Source of the DNA: Deltaproteobacteria bacterium
GTDB taxonomy: Bacteria; Desulfobacterota; Desulfuromonadia; Desulfuromonadales; Geopsychrobacteraceae
Length of the DNA stretch: 64,000 nucleotides
NCBI GenBank assembly: GCA_018399135.1
Contig: JAGYPB010000004.1
Location: forward strand, 18,448-82,447
Reading direction: 5' to 3'
Shown here: piece by piece, positions 36,064 through 45,964 of the stretch
Position numbering within the stretch: position 1 is the stretch's first letter
Layout of the letters: each line of letters starts with the position of its first letter
Program-made: the position numbers and the translations under genes
Notes under the pieces: model-generated
What the model saw: only the letters and a program-made list of their open reading frames with translations
What the model was told of the DNA's origin: nothing
Databases searched by the model: none

Positions 36064-36978
36064 ATGGTAGCTCATTCCTCTTTGTCTGTCGTCGGCCGTT
36101 TTGCTCCCAGCCCGACCGGATTCCTCCATTTTGGCACCCTGGTGGCCGCTGTTGCCGGTTATCTGCAGTCTCGCAAGTCTGGTGGCCAGTGGTTGTTGCG
36201 TATTGAAGACCTTGACCCTCCACGGGTTGTCGCTGGTTCCGCCGCTGCGCTGTTGTTGCTGCTGGAAGACCTTGGCTTCGACTGGGATGGCCAGGTTCTG
36301 TATCAAAGCACACGGTTTGAGCGTTATCATGAAATCATCGAGAGTCTGCGCAGTCAGCAGTTGGTTTTTGACTGCAGCTGCAGCCGTCGCGAGATTATCG
36401 CCAGTGCTCCGCATGCCGGCGAAGAGGGGCCGGTATATCCTGGTACCTGCCGTTACGGAGTTCGTGGCAACAGGCGTGAGCACTCTGTTCGCCTGCGGGT
36501 TAGCGATGAAGCGGTTTGTTTTGTCGACGGGATACAGGGTGAACAACGCCAGAATGTTGAGCGCGAGGTCGGTGATTTTGTGCTTTATCGTGCTGATGGT
36601 GTTTTTGCTTATCAACTGGCGGTCGTAATTGATGACATCGATTCGGGAGTAAACCAGGTTGTGCGAGGTACCGATCTGTTGTTTTCAACTCCACGGCAGA
36701 TCTGGCTCTATCGTTGTCTGGGGGCTCAGCCGCCTTCTTATTATCACCATCCCCTGGTGTTGGGTGCTGACGGGCAGAAACTCAATAAGCGCGACGGTGA
36801 TTATACTCTGATTACCGCTGCTAACGGTGCCGGTATGCTGTGGCGGGCGCTGGATTTTCTTGGCCAGACGCCACCTCCGGATCTGGCAGGTGCGGCAGCG
36901 GCAGAAGTTCTCGCCTGGGGGCGTGAAAACTTTTCTATTGACGCTGTCGGGCGTGAGAATAAACCCGTATTTTTTTGA
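36064..36978 (+). CDS. gluQ: Glutamyl-Q tRNA(Asp) synthetase
   Basis: 304-residue truncated glutamyl-tRNA synthetase paralogue lacking the anticodon-binding domain; attaches glutamate to queuosine in tRNA(Asp). Features: VGRFAPSPTGFLHFGTL at the N-terminus (HIGH-type motif), the zinc-binding CSCSRREI followed by a further Cys in YPGTCRYG, and KLNKRDG in place of KMSKS. Start taken at ATG 36064 because the family begins just before VGRFAPSPTG; ATG 36031 is in frame but adds a hydrophobic leader, and neither has a strong Shine-Dalgarno. Confidence 0.93.
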   Translation: MVAHSSLSVVGRFAPSPTGFLHFGTLVAAVAGYLQSRKSGGQWLLRIEDLDPPRVVAGSAAALLLLLEDLGFDWDGQVLYQSTRFERYHEIIESLRSQQLVFDCSCSRREIIASAPHAGEEGPVYPGTCRYGVRGNRREHSVRLRVSDEAVCFVDGIQGEQRQNVEREVGDFVLYRADGVFAYQLAVVIDDIDSGVNQVVRGTDLLFSTPRQIWLYRCLGAQPPSYYHHPLVLGADGQKLNKRDGDYTLITAANGAGMLWRALDFLGQTPPPDLAGAAAAEVLAWGRENFSIDAVGRENKPVFF

Positions 36979-37050
36979 TCGGTATATGTTTTTTTGGTCA
37001 ATGAGGTTATTCTGTATTTTACTGAACACTTATCATTCATGGAGAATAAA

Positions 37051-37821
37051 ATGAAAAGAATTGTTTGGGGCGCCGTTATTCTGCTGTTCCTGAGTGCCTG
37101 CAGCAGTGGTACCTACAATATTCCAAAGGGTGAATATCAGTCGCGCGTGCAGGTGTTGGGGGTTGTGCCGATTCTGGTTGACAATCGGCCGATGAATTAC
37201 CCCCACAGTGCTGAAGTCTATGATCTGCTTAAGGCCTCGGCACAGAACAAGCACTACCGTCTGACTGAGCAACTGCGTACCAACAAGGGCTACTTTGATG
37301 TGCGCCCCCTTGATATCAATGCGGAGATGACAGCACTTTCTCTGTTATCCGGTGGCGGTTCCTATGATGACAGCGGTCGTCCGTTGGGATACCAGTTTGA
37401 TGTGGCAACGGTATCAGCGCTGGCGCGTCAGAATGTAGTTGATGCTCTGCTGGTTGTAGTTTTTTCCGGCGAACAAATTGAGGAAAATCGGCGCTCACGC
37501 ACCAAGTTGGAAAGTTTGCGGACAACCTATAACAGTATTCAGGCAACCGCAAAGGTTGTTGATCGTGACGGCAAGATTCTCTGGGAGTTGACCGGTGCAG
37601 ACAGTTATATGGCGGTTGATCTACAATACCCTGATTTTGATGAAGCACACTTTAATCGAACCAACCAGGTTCATGTCAAAAATATCAGCGTTGCCGGCGC
37701 TACGCGTATTATTACCGATGGCGAAGAGGTAGATAGTGCTGAGCCGTCGCGCATGTATCGCGAACTTTTTTCAACAATCGTTTCGGCGATCAGTCCGGGG
37801 CTGCTTGACGCGCTACGTTAG
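37051..37821 (+). CDS. Outer-membrane-type lipoprotein of unknown function
   Basis: 256 residues; signal peptide KRIVWGAVILLFLSAC with lipobox LSAC, so Cys15 or so is lipidated. The next residue is Ser, which by the +2 rule favours the outer membrane. No domain was recognised. The mature part has alternating polar and hydrophobic segments (VQVLGVVPILVDNRPMNYP, ATAKVVDRDGKILWELTG) typical of periplasmic alpha/beta domains such as those in DUF799- or CsgG-related lipoproteins, but this is weak. GGAG lies six bases upstream of ATG 37051. Confidence 0.8.
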   Translation: MKRIVWGAVILLFLSACSSGTYNIPKGEYQSRVQVLGVVPILVDNRPMNYPHSAEVYDLLKASAQNKHYRLTEQLRTNKGYFDVRPLDINAEMTALSLLSGGGSYDDSGRPLGYQFDVATVSALARQNVVDALLVVVFSGEQIEENRRSRTKLESLRTTYNSIQATAKVVDRDGKILWELTGADSYMAVDLQYPDFDEAHFNRTNQVHVKNISVAGATRIITDGEEVDSAEPSRMYRELFSTIVSAISPGLLDALR

Positions 37822-38170
37822 CCCTTTTTTAGAAAAAACGTAACAGGTTGCCGAAAAATTACACCTTCCTGGTTGACAAGAGATGATAAAGCGGGTAAAA
37901 GCACCAAGAGCGCGAATATTTAAGACACCTGCCCGCTTTATCTTCCTTGCGAAAAATGCAGTTTTGATTATTGTATAATTCCAATTTGCACCATATATAG
38001 ACTGACCAACCACCGACAGAATAAACCTGGACTAAAAGAGCCCTGACTACACAGATTAAATAATAAACCCACCTCTACAGTTTGAGTCGACCTGTTGTTG
38101 TTCGTTGTTAGCGGACACCACGTTTATGTTGACGGCGCTTGTCCTGTCGGTCAATTCCGGAGAACCTTCT
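37822..38170. other. rho leader region
   Basis: 349 bp with no gene. It contains a promoter (TTGACA 37873-37878, 17-bp spacer, TAAAAG 37896-37901), an 11-bp perfect inverted repeat overlapping it (37885-37895 with 37932-37942), and a TATAAT at 37974-37979. The long leader would be compatible with rho autoregulation, as known in other bacteria. Confidence 0.6.
37885..37942. promoter_or_regulatory. Long-loop inverted repeat upstream of rho
   Basis: GATAAAGCGGG (37885-37895) and CCCGCTTTATC (37932-37942) are perfect reverse complements with a 36-nt loop. It overlaps the promoter spacer of TTGACA/TAAAAG. Without a T-run it is a poor intrinsic terminator; an operator or leader fold is possible. 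Confidence 0.6.
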
Positions 38171-39418
38171 ATGAATTTGAAAGATCTGAAACAAACAAAA
38201 ATTGCTGATCTGATTGCTTTGGGCAAGGAACTTGGTCTGGATGAAATCGGTGGTATGCGCCGTCAGGATCTGATTTTTAATATCCTTAAGGCCACAGCGG
38301 CACAGAAAAACGCCATATTTGGCGAAGGGGTGCTGGAGATTTTACCTGATGGTTTCGGTTTTTTACGAGCGCCGGATGCCAATTATCTGCCTGGTCCGGA
38401 TGATATCTATATTTCGCCATCGCAGATACGCCGTTTTGCCTTGCGTACAGGTGATACGGTAGCGGGGCAGATTCGTCCGCCCAAGGAAGGCGAGCGTTAC
38501 TTTGCCCTGCTCAAGGTTTCCGAGGTAAACTTTGAGAATCCTGTCAAGATGCGGGATAAGACCTTCTTTGACAACCTCACTCCCCTTTATCCTGAAGAGC
38601 GTCTGACCCTGGAAACCTCCTCTGATAACCAGGCGACTCGTATCATGGATTTGCTTGCGCCCATCGGGAAGGGACAGCGCGGTCTGATCGTCGCACCGCC
38701 ACGTACCGGCAAAACGGTATTGTTACAGAATATTGCCAATTCCATCGCCATTAATCATCCTGAGGTTTTTTTGATTGTTCTGCTGATTGATGAACGACCG
38801 GAAGAAGTAACCGATATGCAGCGTAACGTCAATGGCGAGGTTATCTCCTCGACTTTTGACGAGCCGGCGACGCGTCACGTGCAGGTGGCTGAAATGGTTA
38901 TTGAGAAGGCCAAGCGTCTGGTTGAGCACCAGCGGGATGTGGTGATTCTGCTCGATTCCATTACCCGCCTGGCGCGTGCCTACAATACTATCGTTCCTTC
39001 CAGCGGCAAGATCCTCTCCGGCGGTGTGGATGCTCACGCCCTGCACAAACCGAAACGGTTCTTCGGTGCCGCGCGTAATATTGAAGAGGGTGGGAGCCTG
39101 ACCATTATTGCTACCGCTCTGATCGATACCGGCAGCAAAATGGACGAGGTCATTTTTGAAGAGTTCAAAGGCACCGGCAACATGGAGTTGCATCTTGATC
39201 GACGTCTGGCCGACAAACGTACCTTCCCGGCCATGGACATTAATCGTTCCGGTACCCGTCGTGAGGAACTGCTGGTGGATGAGACCCATCTGCAGCGTAT
39301 CTGGTTGTTGCGCAAGGTTCTGACATCGATGAATACCGTTGACACGATGGAGTTTCTGCTCGAAAAAATGGCGGAGACCAAAACCAATCAGGAATTTCTC
39401 GATTCGATGAATCAATAA
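38171..39418 (+). CDS. rho: Transcription termination factor Rho
   Basis: 415-residue hexameric RNA helicase. N-terminal Rho_N ([22 protein letters not shown]), RNA-binding cold-shock-like fold with [21 protein letters not shown] split over residues 60-80, Walker [17 protein letters not shown], Walker [17 protein letters not shown], and [23 protein letters not shown] 38171 follows GGAG at suitable spacing; the upstream in-frame start at 38105 is unlikely. Confidence 0.97.
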   Translation: MNLKDLKQTKIADLIALGKELGLDEIGGMRRQDLIFNILKATAAQKNAIFGEGVLEILPDGFGFLRAPDANYLPGPDDIYISPSQIRRFALRTGDTVAGQIRPPKEGERYFALLKVSEVNFENPVKMRDKTFFDNLTPLYPEERLTLETSSDNQATRIMDLLAPIGKGQRGLIVAPPRTGKTVLLQNIANSIAINHPEVFLIVLLIDERPEEVTDMQRNVNGEVISSTFDEPATRHVQVAEMVIEKAKRLVEHQRDVVILLDSITRLARAYNTIVPSSGKILSGGVDAHALHKPKRFFGAARNIEEGGSLTIIATALIDTGSKMDEVIFEEFKGTGNMELHLDRRLADKRTFPAMDINRSGTRREELLVDETHLQRIWLLRKVLTSMNTVDTMEFLLEKMAETKTNQEFLDSMNQ

Positions 39419-39539
39419 GAGGTCATTTCCGGCGAGTAGAAAAAGGCTTGCCCGCACCCGCTAAAAGTGCTATCAAGGCCAATTGTTTATAGCAATTTAA
39501 CCGACCTGTACACAAGCCAGGTCGACAAGGAGAAAAACG

Positions 39540-39743
39540 ATGAGAGAAGGAATTCACCCCAAATACGATGTGAGTCCGGTTCGCTGTGACTGTGGCAACA
39601 CCTTTGAGACCCGATCAACCTTGTGTAAAGAAATCCACACGGAAATCTGTTCTGCTTGTCATCCGTTTTACACGGGTAAGCAGAAGTTGATTGATACCGC
39701 CGGTCGGATTGAACGTTTCCGCAAAAAGTACGCCCAGAAGTAA
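39540..39743 (+). CDS. rpmE: 50S ribosomal protein L31
   Basis: 67-residue zinc-containing (C+) L31: the four ligands are Cys16, Cys18, Cys37 and Cys40. AAGGAG lies six bases upstream of the ATG. It is between rho and prfA, a conserved neighbourhood in many bacteria. Confidence 0.96.
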   Translation: MREGIHPKYDVSPVRCDCGNTFETRSTLCKEIHTEICSACHPFYTGKQKLIDTAGRIERFRKKYAQK

Positions 39744-39763
39744 TCGGGTAAGATCTCAAAAAA

Positions 39764-39793
39764 GCGGCCCGGATCAAGGGGCCGCTTTTTTTT
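39764..39793 (+). terminator. Rho-independent terminator after rpmE
   Basis: GCGGCCC (39764-39770) pairs with GGGGCCGC (39778-39785), flanked by A and followed by eight T. Confidence 0.9.
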
Positions 39794-39855
39794 ATTGTGC
39801 TGCCGGATAATCTGCCGGCCGTGTCTTCCCTTCGTCAGCGGTGTGAAAGAATCCT

Positions 39856-40923
39856 ATGTTTGCTAATCTGGAAGATGTTGCTGATCGTTTTCGTGAAGTC
39901 GAGGGGCTCCTTTCCGACCCGACTGTCATTGCCGATCAGAAACGTTATCGTCAGCTGAGCAAAGAGCATGCTGATTTAAGTGAGGTTGTTGCGGTTTATC
40001 ATCGTTTTCAGCAAGTCTGTTCCGATATTGCCGGAAATCAGGAACTGCTTGGTGACAGCGACCCGGAGATGAAAGAGTTGGCCGAGGTTGAACTGGAGCA
40101 ACTCGAAGAACAACAGAAGCAACTCGAAGAAGAACTGCGTCTGCTGCTGTTACCCAAAGATCCCAACGACGATAAAAACATCATTCTCGAAATCCGTGCC
40201 GGTACAGGTGGTGACGAAGCTGCCCTGTTTTCCGCTGATCTGTTCCGCATGTACAGTCGCTATGCCGAGCGCAATCGCTGGAAGGTGGAGTTAATGAGCC
40301 TGTCGGAAACCGCCGGCGGCGGCTTCAAAGAGGTGATCGCGCAGATCAGTGGTGAGCGCGTCTATTCGCGCCTGAAGTTTGAGAGTGGTACCCATCGGGT
40401 GCAGCGTGTTCCAGATACGGAAACGCAAGGAAGAATTCACACTTCAGCTTGTACTGTGGCGGTGTTGCCGGAGGTTGAAGATGTCGATATCCAGATTAAT
40501 CCCGCCGATTTACGCGTCGATCTGTTCCGCTCTTCCGGTGCTGGTGGCCAGCACGTCAATAAAACCGAATCGGCGGTGCGTCTGACCCATATCCCCACCG
40601 GTGTTGTTGTTGCCTGCCAGGAGGGGAAGTCTCAGCACAAAAACAAGGCGCAGGCGTTGAAACTGTTGCAATCGCGTATTTATGAACAGATGCAACGCCA
40701 ACAGCAGGCTGAAGTCGCCGCAGATCGCAAGAGTCAGGTTGGCAGTGGCGATCGCAGTGAGCGGATCCGGACCTACAATTTCCCCCAGGGGCGCTGTACA
40801 GATCACCGTATCGGCCTGACGCTATACAAACTAGAGGCGATCATGCAGGGGGATGTGGACGAGATTATTGAAGCTTTAATCACTGACCATCAGACCCGGT
40901 TGATGAGTCAGCAGGAGTCGTAG
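39856..40923 (+). CDS. prfA: Peptide chain release factor 1
   Basis: 355-residue class I release factor for UAA/UAG. The peptidyl-hydrolysis GGQ is in [20 protein letters not shown] near residue 230, modified by the next gene's product PrmC. The C-terminal EKIRTYNFP-like [20 protein letters not shown] is present. Starts prfA-prmC-murA, a tightly spaced plus-strand operon. Confidence 0.97.
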   Translation: MFANLEDVADRFREVEGLLSDPTVIADQKRYRQLSKEHADLSEVVAVYHRFQQVCSDIAGNQELLGDSDPEMKELAEVELEQLEEQQKQLEEELRLLLLPKDPNDDKNIILEIRAGTGGDEAALFSADLFRMYSRYAERNRWKVELMSLSETAGGGFKEVIAQISGERVYSRLKFESGTHRVQRVPDTETQGRIHTSACTVAVLPEVEDVDIQINPADLRVDLFRSSGAGGQHVNKTESAVRLTHIPTGVVVACQEGKSQHKNKAQALKLLQSRIYEQMQRQQQAEVAADRKSQVGSGDRSERIRTYNFPQGRCTDHRIGLTLYKLEAIMQGDVDEIIEALITDHQTRLMSQQES

Positions 40924-40926
40924 GGA

Positions 40927-41778
40927 TTGAACGAAAGCTGGACACTGCTGAAGCTGCTGCGTTGGATGACCGGCTACTTTACCGAAAAGGGGATAGGCAA
41001 CCCGCGCCTTGACGCCGAATTGCTTCTCGCCCATCAATTAAACCTTGATCGGGTTGGCCTCTATCTGAACTATGACCGACCACTTACGGCGACCGAGTTG
41101 AGTGCTGTTCGTCCATTGATCAAGCGTCGCGGACAGCGTGAACCCTTGCAATATCTGCTTGGCAGTACCGAATTCTGGTCGTTGTCGTTTAAGGTAACAC
41201 CGGCGGTGCTGGTGCCACGTGCAGACACCGAAGTGCTGGTGGAAGAGGCTCTTAAACGTTGTAGTGCAGATGGTGCGATGCTTGATGTCGGTACTGGCAG
41301 TGGCGCGATTCTCATCAGCTTGCTTAAAGAGTTGTCTGACTGGCAGGGTGTTGGTATCGATATTTCGCCCGCCGCTCTGGACATTGCCCGCTACAATCTT
41401 GCTGCTCATCAGTTAGCAGAGCGTGGGCAGCTGCTGGAAGGGGATCTGGCTGAATTGCCGCAGGGGTGTTTTGATCTGATTGTTTCCAATCCCCCTTACA
41501 TTCCGACAGCGCAATGGGAGGAGCTGATGCCCGAAGTGCGGGACTTTGAACCGGCGCAGGCGTTGCTTGGGGGTGCTGACGGACTTGATTGTTATCGCAA
41601 ATTAGTGACTCAGGTCGATGCCTGCCTGAACCCCGGCGGCTGGCTGCTGGTGGAAATTGGTGCCGACCAGGGTGATGCCGTTACAGCGTTGTTCACTGCG
41701 GCGGGGTTGACCGAACTGTTTTTACGCCACGACTACGGTGGAAACCCACGGGTTATCGGCGGTCAAAGGAATGGGTGA
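40927..41778 (+). CDS. prmC: Release factor glutamine methyltransferase
   Basis: 283-residue SAM-dependent enzyme (HemK) that methylates the GGQ glutamine of release factors. DVGTGSGAILISL is the SAM-binding loop and NPPYIP near residue 188 binds the target amide. Start is TTG 40927, 3 bp after prfA. Near the N-terminus GNPRLDAELLLAHQL is family-typical. Confidence 0.96.
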   Translation: MNESWTLLKLLRWMTGYFTEKGIGNPRLDAELLLAHQLNLDRVGLYLNYDRPLTATELSAVRPLIKRRGQREPLQYLLGSTEFWSLSFKVTPAVLVPRADTEVLVEEALKRCSADGAMLDVGTGSGAILISLLKELSDWQGVGIDISPAALDIARYNLAAHQLAERGQLLEGDLAELPQGCFDLIVSNPPYIPTAQWEELMPEVRDFEPAQALLGGADGLDCYRKLVTQVDACLNPGGWLLVEIGADQGDAVTALFTAAGLTELFLRHDYGGNPRVIGGQRNG

Positions 41779-41781
41779 TTA

Positions 41782-43035
41782 GTGGATAAGATTGTTATCA
41801 ATGGTGGTGTCCCCCTGCATGGCGAGGTTCAGGTCAGCGGCGCAAAAAATTCAGCGTTACCACTGCTGTTTGCCACCTTGCTGACCGACGGGGTAAGCGA
41901 GATCACCAATGTGCCGGAGCTGCGTGACATCAGCACGGCGGTCAAGCTGTTAGGTGAACTTGGCGCTGAAGTTACGATGGAAGACCATTGCTGCCGCATC
42001 GACAGCCGTCGGATCCAGAGTATTCAGGCATCTTATGATCTGGTCAAAACCATGCGTGCTTCGGTGCTGGTGCTGGGCCCGTTGCTGGCGCGCTGTGGTC
42101 ATACACGGGTCAGCCTCCCTGGTGGCTGTGCCATTGGCGCGCGCCCGATCAATCTGCACCTTAAAGGGCTTGAAGCCCTCGGGGCAAAGATCCGTATCGA
42201 CCACGGTTATGTTGAGGCAACCGCGTCACGTTTGCGCGGCGCGCGGATTTCCTTCGATATGCCGACCGTCGGGGGAACGGAAAATCTGCTGATGGCGGCG
42301 GCTCTGGCGCAAGGGGAAACGGTGCTGGAAAATGCTGCGCGCGAACCGGAAGTGGTGCAGTTGGCGGAAGCCCTGATGAGCATGGGGGTCAACATTGAGG
42401 GTGCCGGAACGGCTATTGTTCATATCCAGGGAGTTGATCGGTTGAATCCGCTGAATTGTCGGGTCATCCCCGATCGGATTGAAGCGGGTACCTTTATGAT
42501 TGCCGCGGCCATTACCGGCGGCGATGTCCTGGTGAGAGGGGCGTTACGCAAGGATCTCGAGGCCTTGATCAGCAAGCTGACTGAGGCCGGGGCGCGTATC
42601 AGTGAAGAGGGTGACGCACTGCGCGTTGTCGGTCCCCCTAAACTGACACCCGTCGATATTCGTACCAGTGTGTTTCCCGGTTTTCCTACCGATATGCAGG
42701 CCCAGTTCATGGCCCTGATGACCTTGACTGAGGGCAGCAGCCGGATTGTGGAGACGGTTTTTGAGAATCGTTTCATGCATGTGTGTGAATTGCAGCGCAT
42801 GGGCGCGGATATCCAGATTGACGGCAACAGTGCTATTATTCGAGGTGTGCAGCAATTATCCGGAGCGCCGGTTATGGCGACCGATTTGCGTGCCAGCGCC
42901 TCGCTGATTCTGGCAGGGTTGGCAGCCGAAAACACAACGGAAATATCGCGGATCTATCATCTGGATCGTGGTTATGAACGGATTGAAAAAAAACTGGCAA
43001 TGTTGGGTGCCTGCATTCGACGTGAACGGGAGTAA
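41782..43035 (+). CDS. murA: UDP-N-acetylglucosamine 1-carboxyvinyltransferase
   Basis: 417-residue cytoplasmic enzyme, first step of peptidoglycan precursor synthesis (PEP + UDP-GlcNAc). The catalytic Cys, about residue 116, is in [16 protein letters not shown], so it should be fosfomycin-sensitive in principle. GTG start 3 bp after prmC. The stop overlaps the hisG region by one base, so his genes may share its transcript. Confidence 0.97.
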   Translation: MDKIVINGGVPLHGEVQVSGAKNSALPLLFATLLTDGVSEITNVPELRDISTAVKLLGELGAEVTMEDHCCRIDSRRIQSIQASYDLVKTMRASVLVLGPLLARCGHTRVSLPGGCAIGARPINLHLKGLEALGAKIRIDHGYVEATASRLRGARISFDMPTVGGTENLLMAAALAQGETVLENAAREPEVVQLAEALMSMGVNIEGAGTAIVHIQGVDRLNPLNCRVIPDRIEAGTFMIAAAITGGDVLVRGALRKDLEALISKLTEAGARISEEGDALRVVGPPKLTPVDIRTSVFPGFPTDMQAQFMALMTLTEGSSRIVETVFENRFMHVCELQRMGADIQIDGNSAIIRGVQQLSGAPVMATDLRASASLILAGLAAENTTEISRIYHLDRGYERIEKKLAMLGACIRRERE

Positions 43036-43040
43036 TGTTG

Positions 43041-43703
43041 ATGAATGACTGGATTACCTTTGCCCTGCCCAAGGGGCGGATTATGCAGGATTCGATGGAC
43101 CTTTTCAGCAGGATCGGCATCACCTGTCCGGAGATGAACGAGGACAGCCGCAAACTGGTATTTGAGAATCCTGAACTGAAGCTTCGTTTCATGGCGGTTC
43201 GTGCCACGGACGTGCCGACCTACGTCGAATACGGCTGTGCCGATCTGGGGGTGGTGGGCAAGGATACCCTGCTCGAACAGGGGAAAAAACTTTATGAACC
43301 CCTTGATCTCAAGTTTGGTTACTGCCGTCTGGTCGTGGCCGAGCCCAAGGGGCTGGAAAATTCCGACAATCCGCTGAACTGGTCAAACATTCGTGTGGCC
43401 ACCAAATATCCCAACATCACTGAGCGATTTTTTGCTGCTCGGGGCATTCAGGTCGAGTTGATCAAGCTATATGGGTCGATAGAACTGGCCCCCCTGGTTG
43501 GGTTATCCGAGCGGATTGTTGACCTGGTTTCCACCGGTGGCACCCTCAAAGCAAACAACATGGTAGAGGTGGAAACTATTGCCGAAATTACCAGTCGGCT
43601 GATCGTTAACCGCGCTAGCCTGAAAACCAAGCATGAGCGGATCAGAGCGATCATCGATGGCCTGGAAAAGGTGATTGGTGATGAGGTAAAGATTTCGCAG
43701 TAA
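43041..43703 (+). CDS. hisG: ATP phosphoribosyltransferase, short form
   Basis: 220-residue catalytic subunit for the first step of histidine synthesis. It is the short HisG form: it lacks the about 80-residue C-terminal regulatory domain, so activity and histidine feedback normally need the HisZ partner, which is not in this window. Motifs: ALPKGRI, YGCADLGVVGKD, and LVSTGGTLKANNMVE in the phosphoribosyl-binding loop. ATG 43041 is used because GGGAG lies eight bases before it; ATG 43035 is in frame. Confidence 0.95.
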   Translation: MNDWITFALPKGRIMQDSMDLFSRIGITCPEMNEDSRKLVFENPELKLRFMAVRATDVPTYVEYGCADLGVVGKDTLLEQGKKLYEPLDLKFGYCRLVVAEPKGLENSDNPLNWSNIRVATKYPNITERFFAARGIQVELIKLYGSIELAPLVGLSERIVDLVSTGGTLKANNMVEVETIAEITSRLIVNRASLKTKHERIRAIIDGLEKVIGDEVKISQ

Positions 43704-43718
43704 GTATCGGAGATTCTG

Positions 43719-45011
43719 ATGATTTCTTTATTGAGGTTTAGCGATAGCGATTTTAACGAGCGCTTCCGGCGCATTGAAGAGCGTGCGGATGAAATTCCCG
43801 CTGGTATCGAAGAAACAGTCAAGCAGATTATTGATGCTGTTCGACAGCGTGGTGACGAGGCGGTCTTTGAACTGACGGCACATTTTGATCGGTTGCATTT
43901 GAATGCTGCTACCATCGAGGTGACGCAGGAAGAAATCGCCGCTGCCAGGCAGGCTATTGATTCTCGTTCGCTGGAAGTGCTGGAGTTGGCGGCGCAGCGG
44001 ATTGCCGCTTACCATCAGAAACAGAAGCAGCAGACCTGGCTGTCAACTGAAGAAGATGACGTGCTCCTTGGTCAGATGGTCACTCCCCTTGATCGCGTCG
44101 GTATCTACGTGCCCGGTGGTAAGGCGGCCTACCCCTCCTCAGTGCTGATGAATGCCGTTCCTGCCAAGGTGGCCGGAGTCGCTGAAATCATCATGACGGT
44201 GCCGATGCCGGGCGGCGAGGCCAATTCTTATGTGCTGGCGGCGGCTGCCATTGCCGGGGTCGACCGGATTTTCAGGATTGGTGGTGCCCAGGCCGTGGCG
44301 GCACTAGCTTACGGGACAGCCAGCGTGCCGCGTGTCGACAAAATTACCGGGCCGGGTAACATCTATGTGGCGACAGCAAAAAAGCAAGTCTTTGGCCAGG
44401 TCGGTATTGATATGATTGCCGGGCCGAGTGAAATTCTGGTTATTAATGACGGTAGCGGTAGTGCCGCCCACATTGCTGCTGATTTGCTGTCGCAGGCAGA
44501 ACACGATGAACTAGCCTCAGCGGTGCTGGTCACCAGTTGTGAGCAGATGGCCCAAGCGGTACAGCGAGAAGTGGAAAAGCAGCTGCAACAACTGCAGCGT
44601 GAGAGTATCGCCCGCAAGGCGATTGATGACTATGGCGCAATCATTGTGGCTGGCGATCTGGATGAAGCGATCCGTTTTTCCAACCGCATCGCTCCCGAGC
44701 ACCTTGAACTGGCAGTGACCGATCCCTTTGCCATTCTGCCGCAGATCCGTCACGCCGGAGCCATTTTCATGGGGCACCATACCCCTGAAGCTGCCGGCGA
44801 TTATCTGGCCGGGCCAAACCATACCCTGCCGACCGGCGGCACCGCACGCTTTTTCTCCCCCTTGTCGGTGGAGGATTTTGTCAAAAAATCGAGTATTATC
44901 TCCTTTTCTGCGGCCGGTTTGAAGCGCCTGGGGCAGGATGTCGTCCATCTCGCCGAGCTGGAAGGGTTGGAGGCGCATGGGCGATCGGTGTCGTTGCGGT
45001 TAAAGGATTGA
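43719..45011 (+). CDS. hisD: Histidinol dehydrogenase
   Basis: 430-residue zinc enzyme oxidising histidinol to histidine through two NAD steps. Motifs: VGIYVPGGKAAYPSSVLMNA, GPGNIYVATAKKQVFG, AEHDELASAVL, and APEHLEL with GGTARFFSPL near the C-terminus. It follows hisG by 15 bp. A 211-bp repeat-bearing gap separates it from hisB. Confidence 0.97.
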   Translation: MISLLRFSDSDFNERFRRIEERADEIPAGIEETVKQIIDAVRQRGDEAVFELTAHFDRLHLNAATIEVTQEEIAAARQAIDSRSLEVLELAAQRIAAYHQKQKQQTWLSTEEDDVLLGQMVTPLDRVGIYVPGGKAAYPSSVLMNAVPAKVAGVAEIIMTVPMPGGEANSYVLAAAAIAGVDRIFRIGGAQAVAALAYGTASVPRVDKITGPGNIYVATAKKQVFGQVGIDMIAGPSEILVINDGSGSAAHIAADLLSQAEHDELASAVLVTSCEQMAQAVQREVEKQLQQLQRESIARKAIDDYGAIIVAGDLDEAIRFSNRIAPEHLELAVTDPFAILPQIRHAGAIFMGHHTPEAAGDYLAGPNHTLPTGGTARFFSPLSVEDFVKKSSIISFSAAGLKRLGQDVVHLAELEGLEAHGRSVSLRLKD

Positions 45012-45033
45012 TATTAATCACAGAGACAGGATT

Positions 45034-45195
45034 TTAACGGAGAGGCGGAGAGGAGCAGAGGCGGAGAGAAGGCTTAAGTTTATAGACTGGAAGCAGAAAG
45101 CCGTGAGCGGTGAGCAGGGTGTTATCGGGGTTGCTTATGTTTTACCCAAGAAAAGGTTTTCTCTGCGTTTCTCCATCTCAGCGTCTCTGCGTTAA
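45034..45195. repeat. Imperfect inverted repeat of CTCTGCG type within the his operon
   Basis: Left arm 45034-45070 (GGAGAGGCGGAGAGG-type) is an imperfect reverse complement of right arm 45159-45195 (CTCTGCGTTTCTCCATC-type). These are common dispersed repeats of several deltaproteobacteria. The gap separates hisD from hisB. A half copy is at 22590-22626 and a related but different repeat at 56612-56705. Confidence 0.7.
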
Positions 45196-45222
45196 GTTTC
45201 TAGTTTTTGAAAGGAAATTGCG

Positions 45223-45816
45223 ATGAATACCAGATCAGCCACGATCGAGCGTGAAACCAGAGAAACATCCATCAGTGTCAGCCTGAATCTTGACGGTAGC
45301 GGTCAGCATGAGATCGACAGTCCGGTGCCTTTTTTCAATCACATGCTCAGTGCTGTGGCGCGGCATGGTTTTTTTGACCTGAGTGTCAAGGCGACGGGCG
45401 ACATCGAGATTGATGCCCATCACACGGTGGAAGATCTCGGTATTGTCCTTGGGGAAGCTTTTAAAAAAGCCTTGGGCGATAAAACCGGGGTGCGGCGTTT
45501 CGGGCGGGCGACCATGCCGATGCATGAGGCCCTGGCTTCCGTGGTGATCGATTTTTCCGGCCGTCCGTTTCTGGTATTCAATGTTGATCTGCCCAAAGCC
45601 AAGGTCGGTGAATTTGACACCGAGCTGGTCGAAGAGTTTTTTGTCGCTTTCTGCAATCACTCCGGTGCCAATATCCACGTGAATCTGGCCTATGGTGATA
45701 ATCTCCATCACATTATTGAGGGGATCTTCAAGGCCTTCGGGCGGGCATTGGATGACGCGACCGGTATCGATACACGGATTGAAGGGGTGCTTTCAACCAA
45801 GGGCACATTAGAATGA
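45223..45816 (+). CDS. hisB: Imidazoleglycerol-phosphate dehydratase
   Basis: 197-residue monofunctional HisB (no phosphatase domain), removing water from IGP with Mn-binding His clusters: [34 protein letters not shown], and [17 protein letters not shown] [34 protein letters not shown] precedes the ATG. Confidence 0.97.
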   Translation: MNTRSATIERETRETSISVSLNLDGSGQHEIDSPVPFFNHMLSAVARHGFFDLSVKATGDIEIDAHHTVEDLGIVLGEAFKKALGDKTGVRRFGRATMPMHEALASVVIDFSGRPFLVFNVDLPKAKVGEFDTELVEEFFVAFCNHSGANIHVNLAYGDNLHHIIEGIFKAFGRALDDATGIDTRIEGVLSTKGTLE

Positions 45817-45850
45817 TACTAGTCTTAGCTGTTTGACGGGCGCTGCGTTT

Positions 45851-45929
45851 GCAGGCCGGTCTTGTGGCTTTCAATCCGAGGGACGCGACAGTTTCCTGTG
45901 GGGCCATGGAAACCACAAGCCCTGCCTGC
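45851..45929. repeat. Inverted-repeat element between hisB and hisH (diverged copy)
   Basis: Outer arms GCAGG (45851-45855)/CCTGC (45925-45929) and CTTGTGG (45861-45867)/CCACAAG (45913-45919) form a long hairpin. The interior GAGGGACGCGACAGTTTCC resembles the AAGGGACGCGATTGTTTCC core shared by repeat copies A and B, so it is probably a relic of the same family. Confidence 0.55.
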
Positions 45930-45964
45930 AATATGGCTGGATACTTAGAGTGGACAGTTGAACA

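Noticed and set aside
38723..39457. 244-codon minus-strand frame opposite rho
   Set aside because: Antisense to the highly conserved rho coding sequence; no start context or family match.
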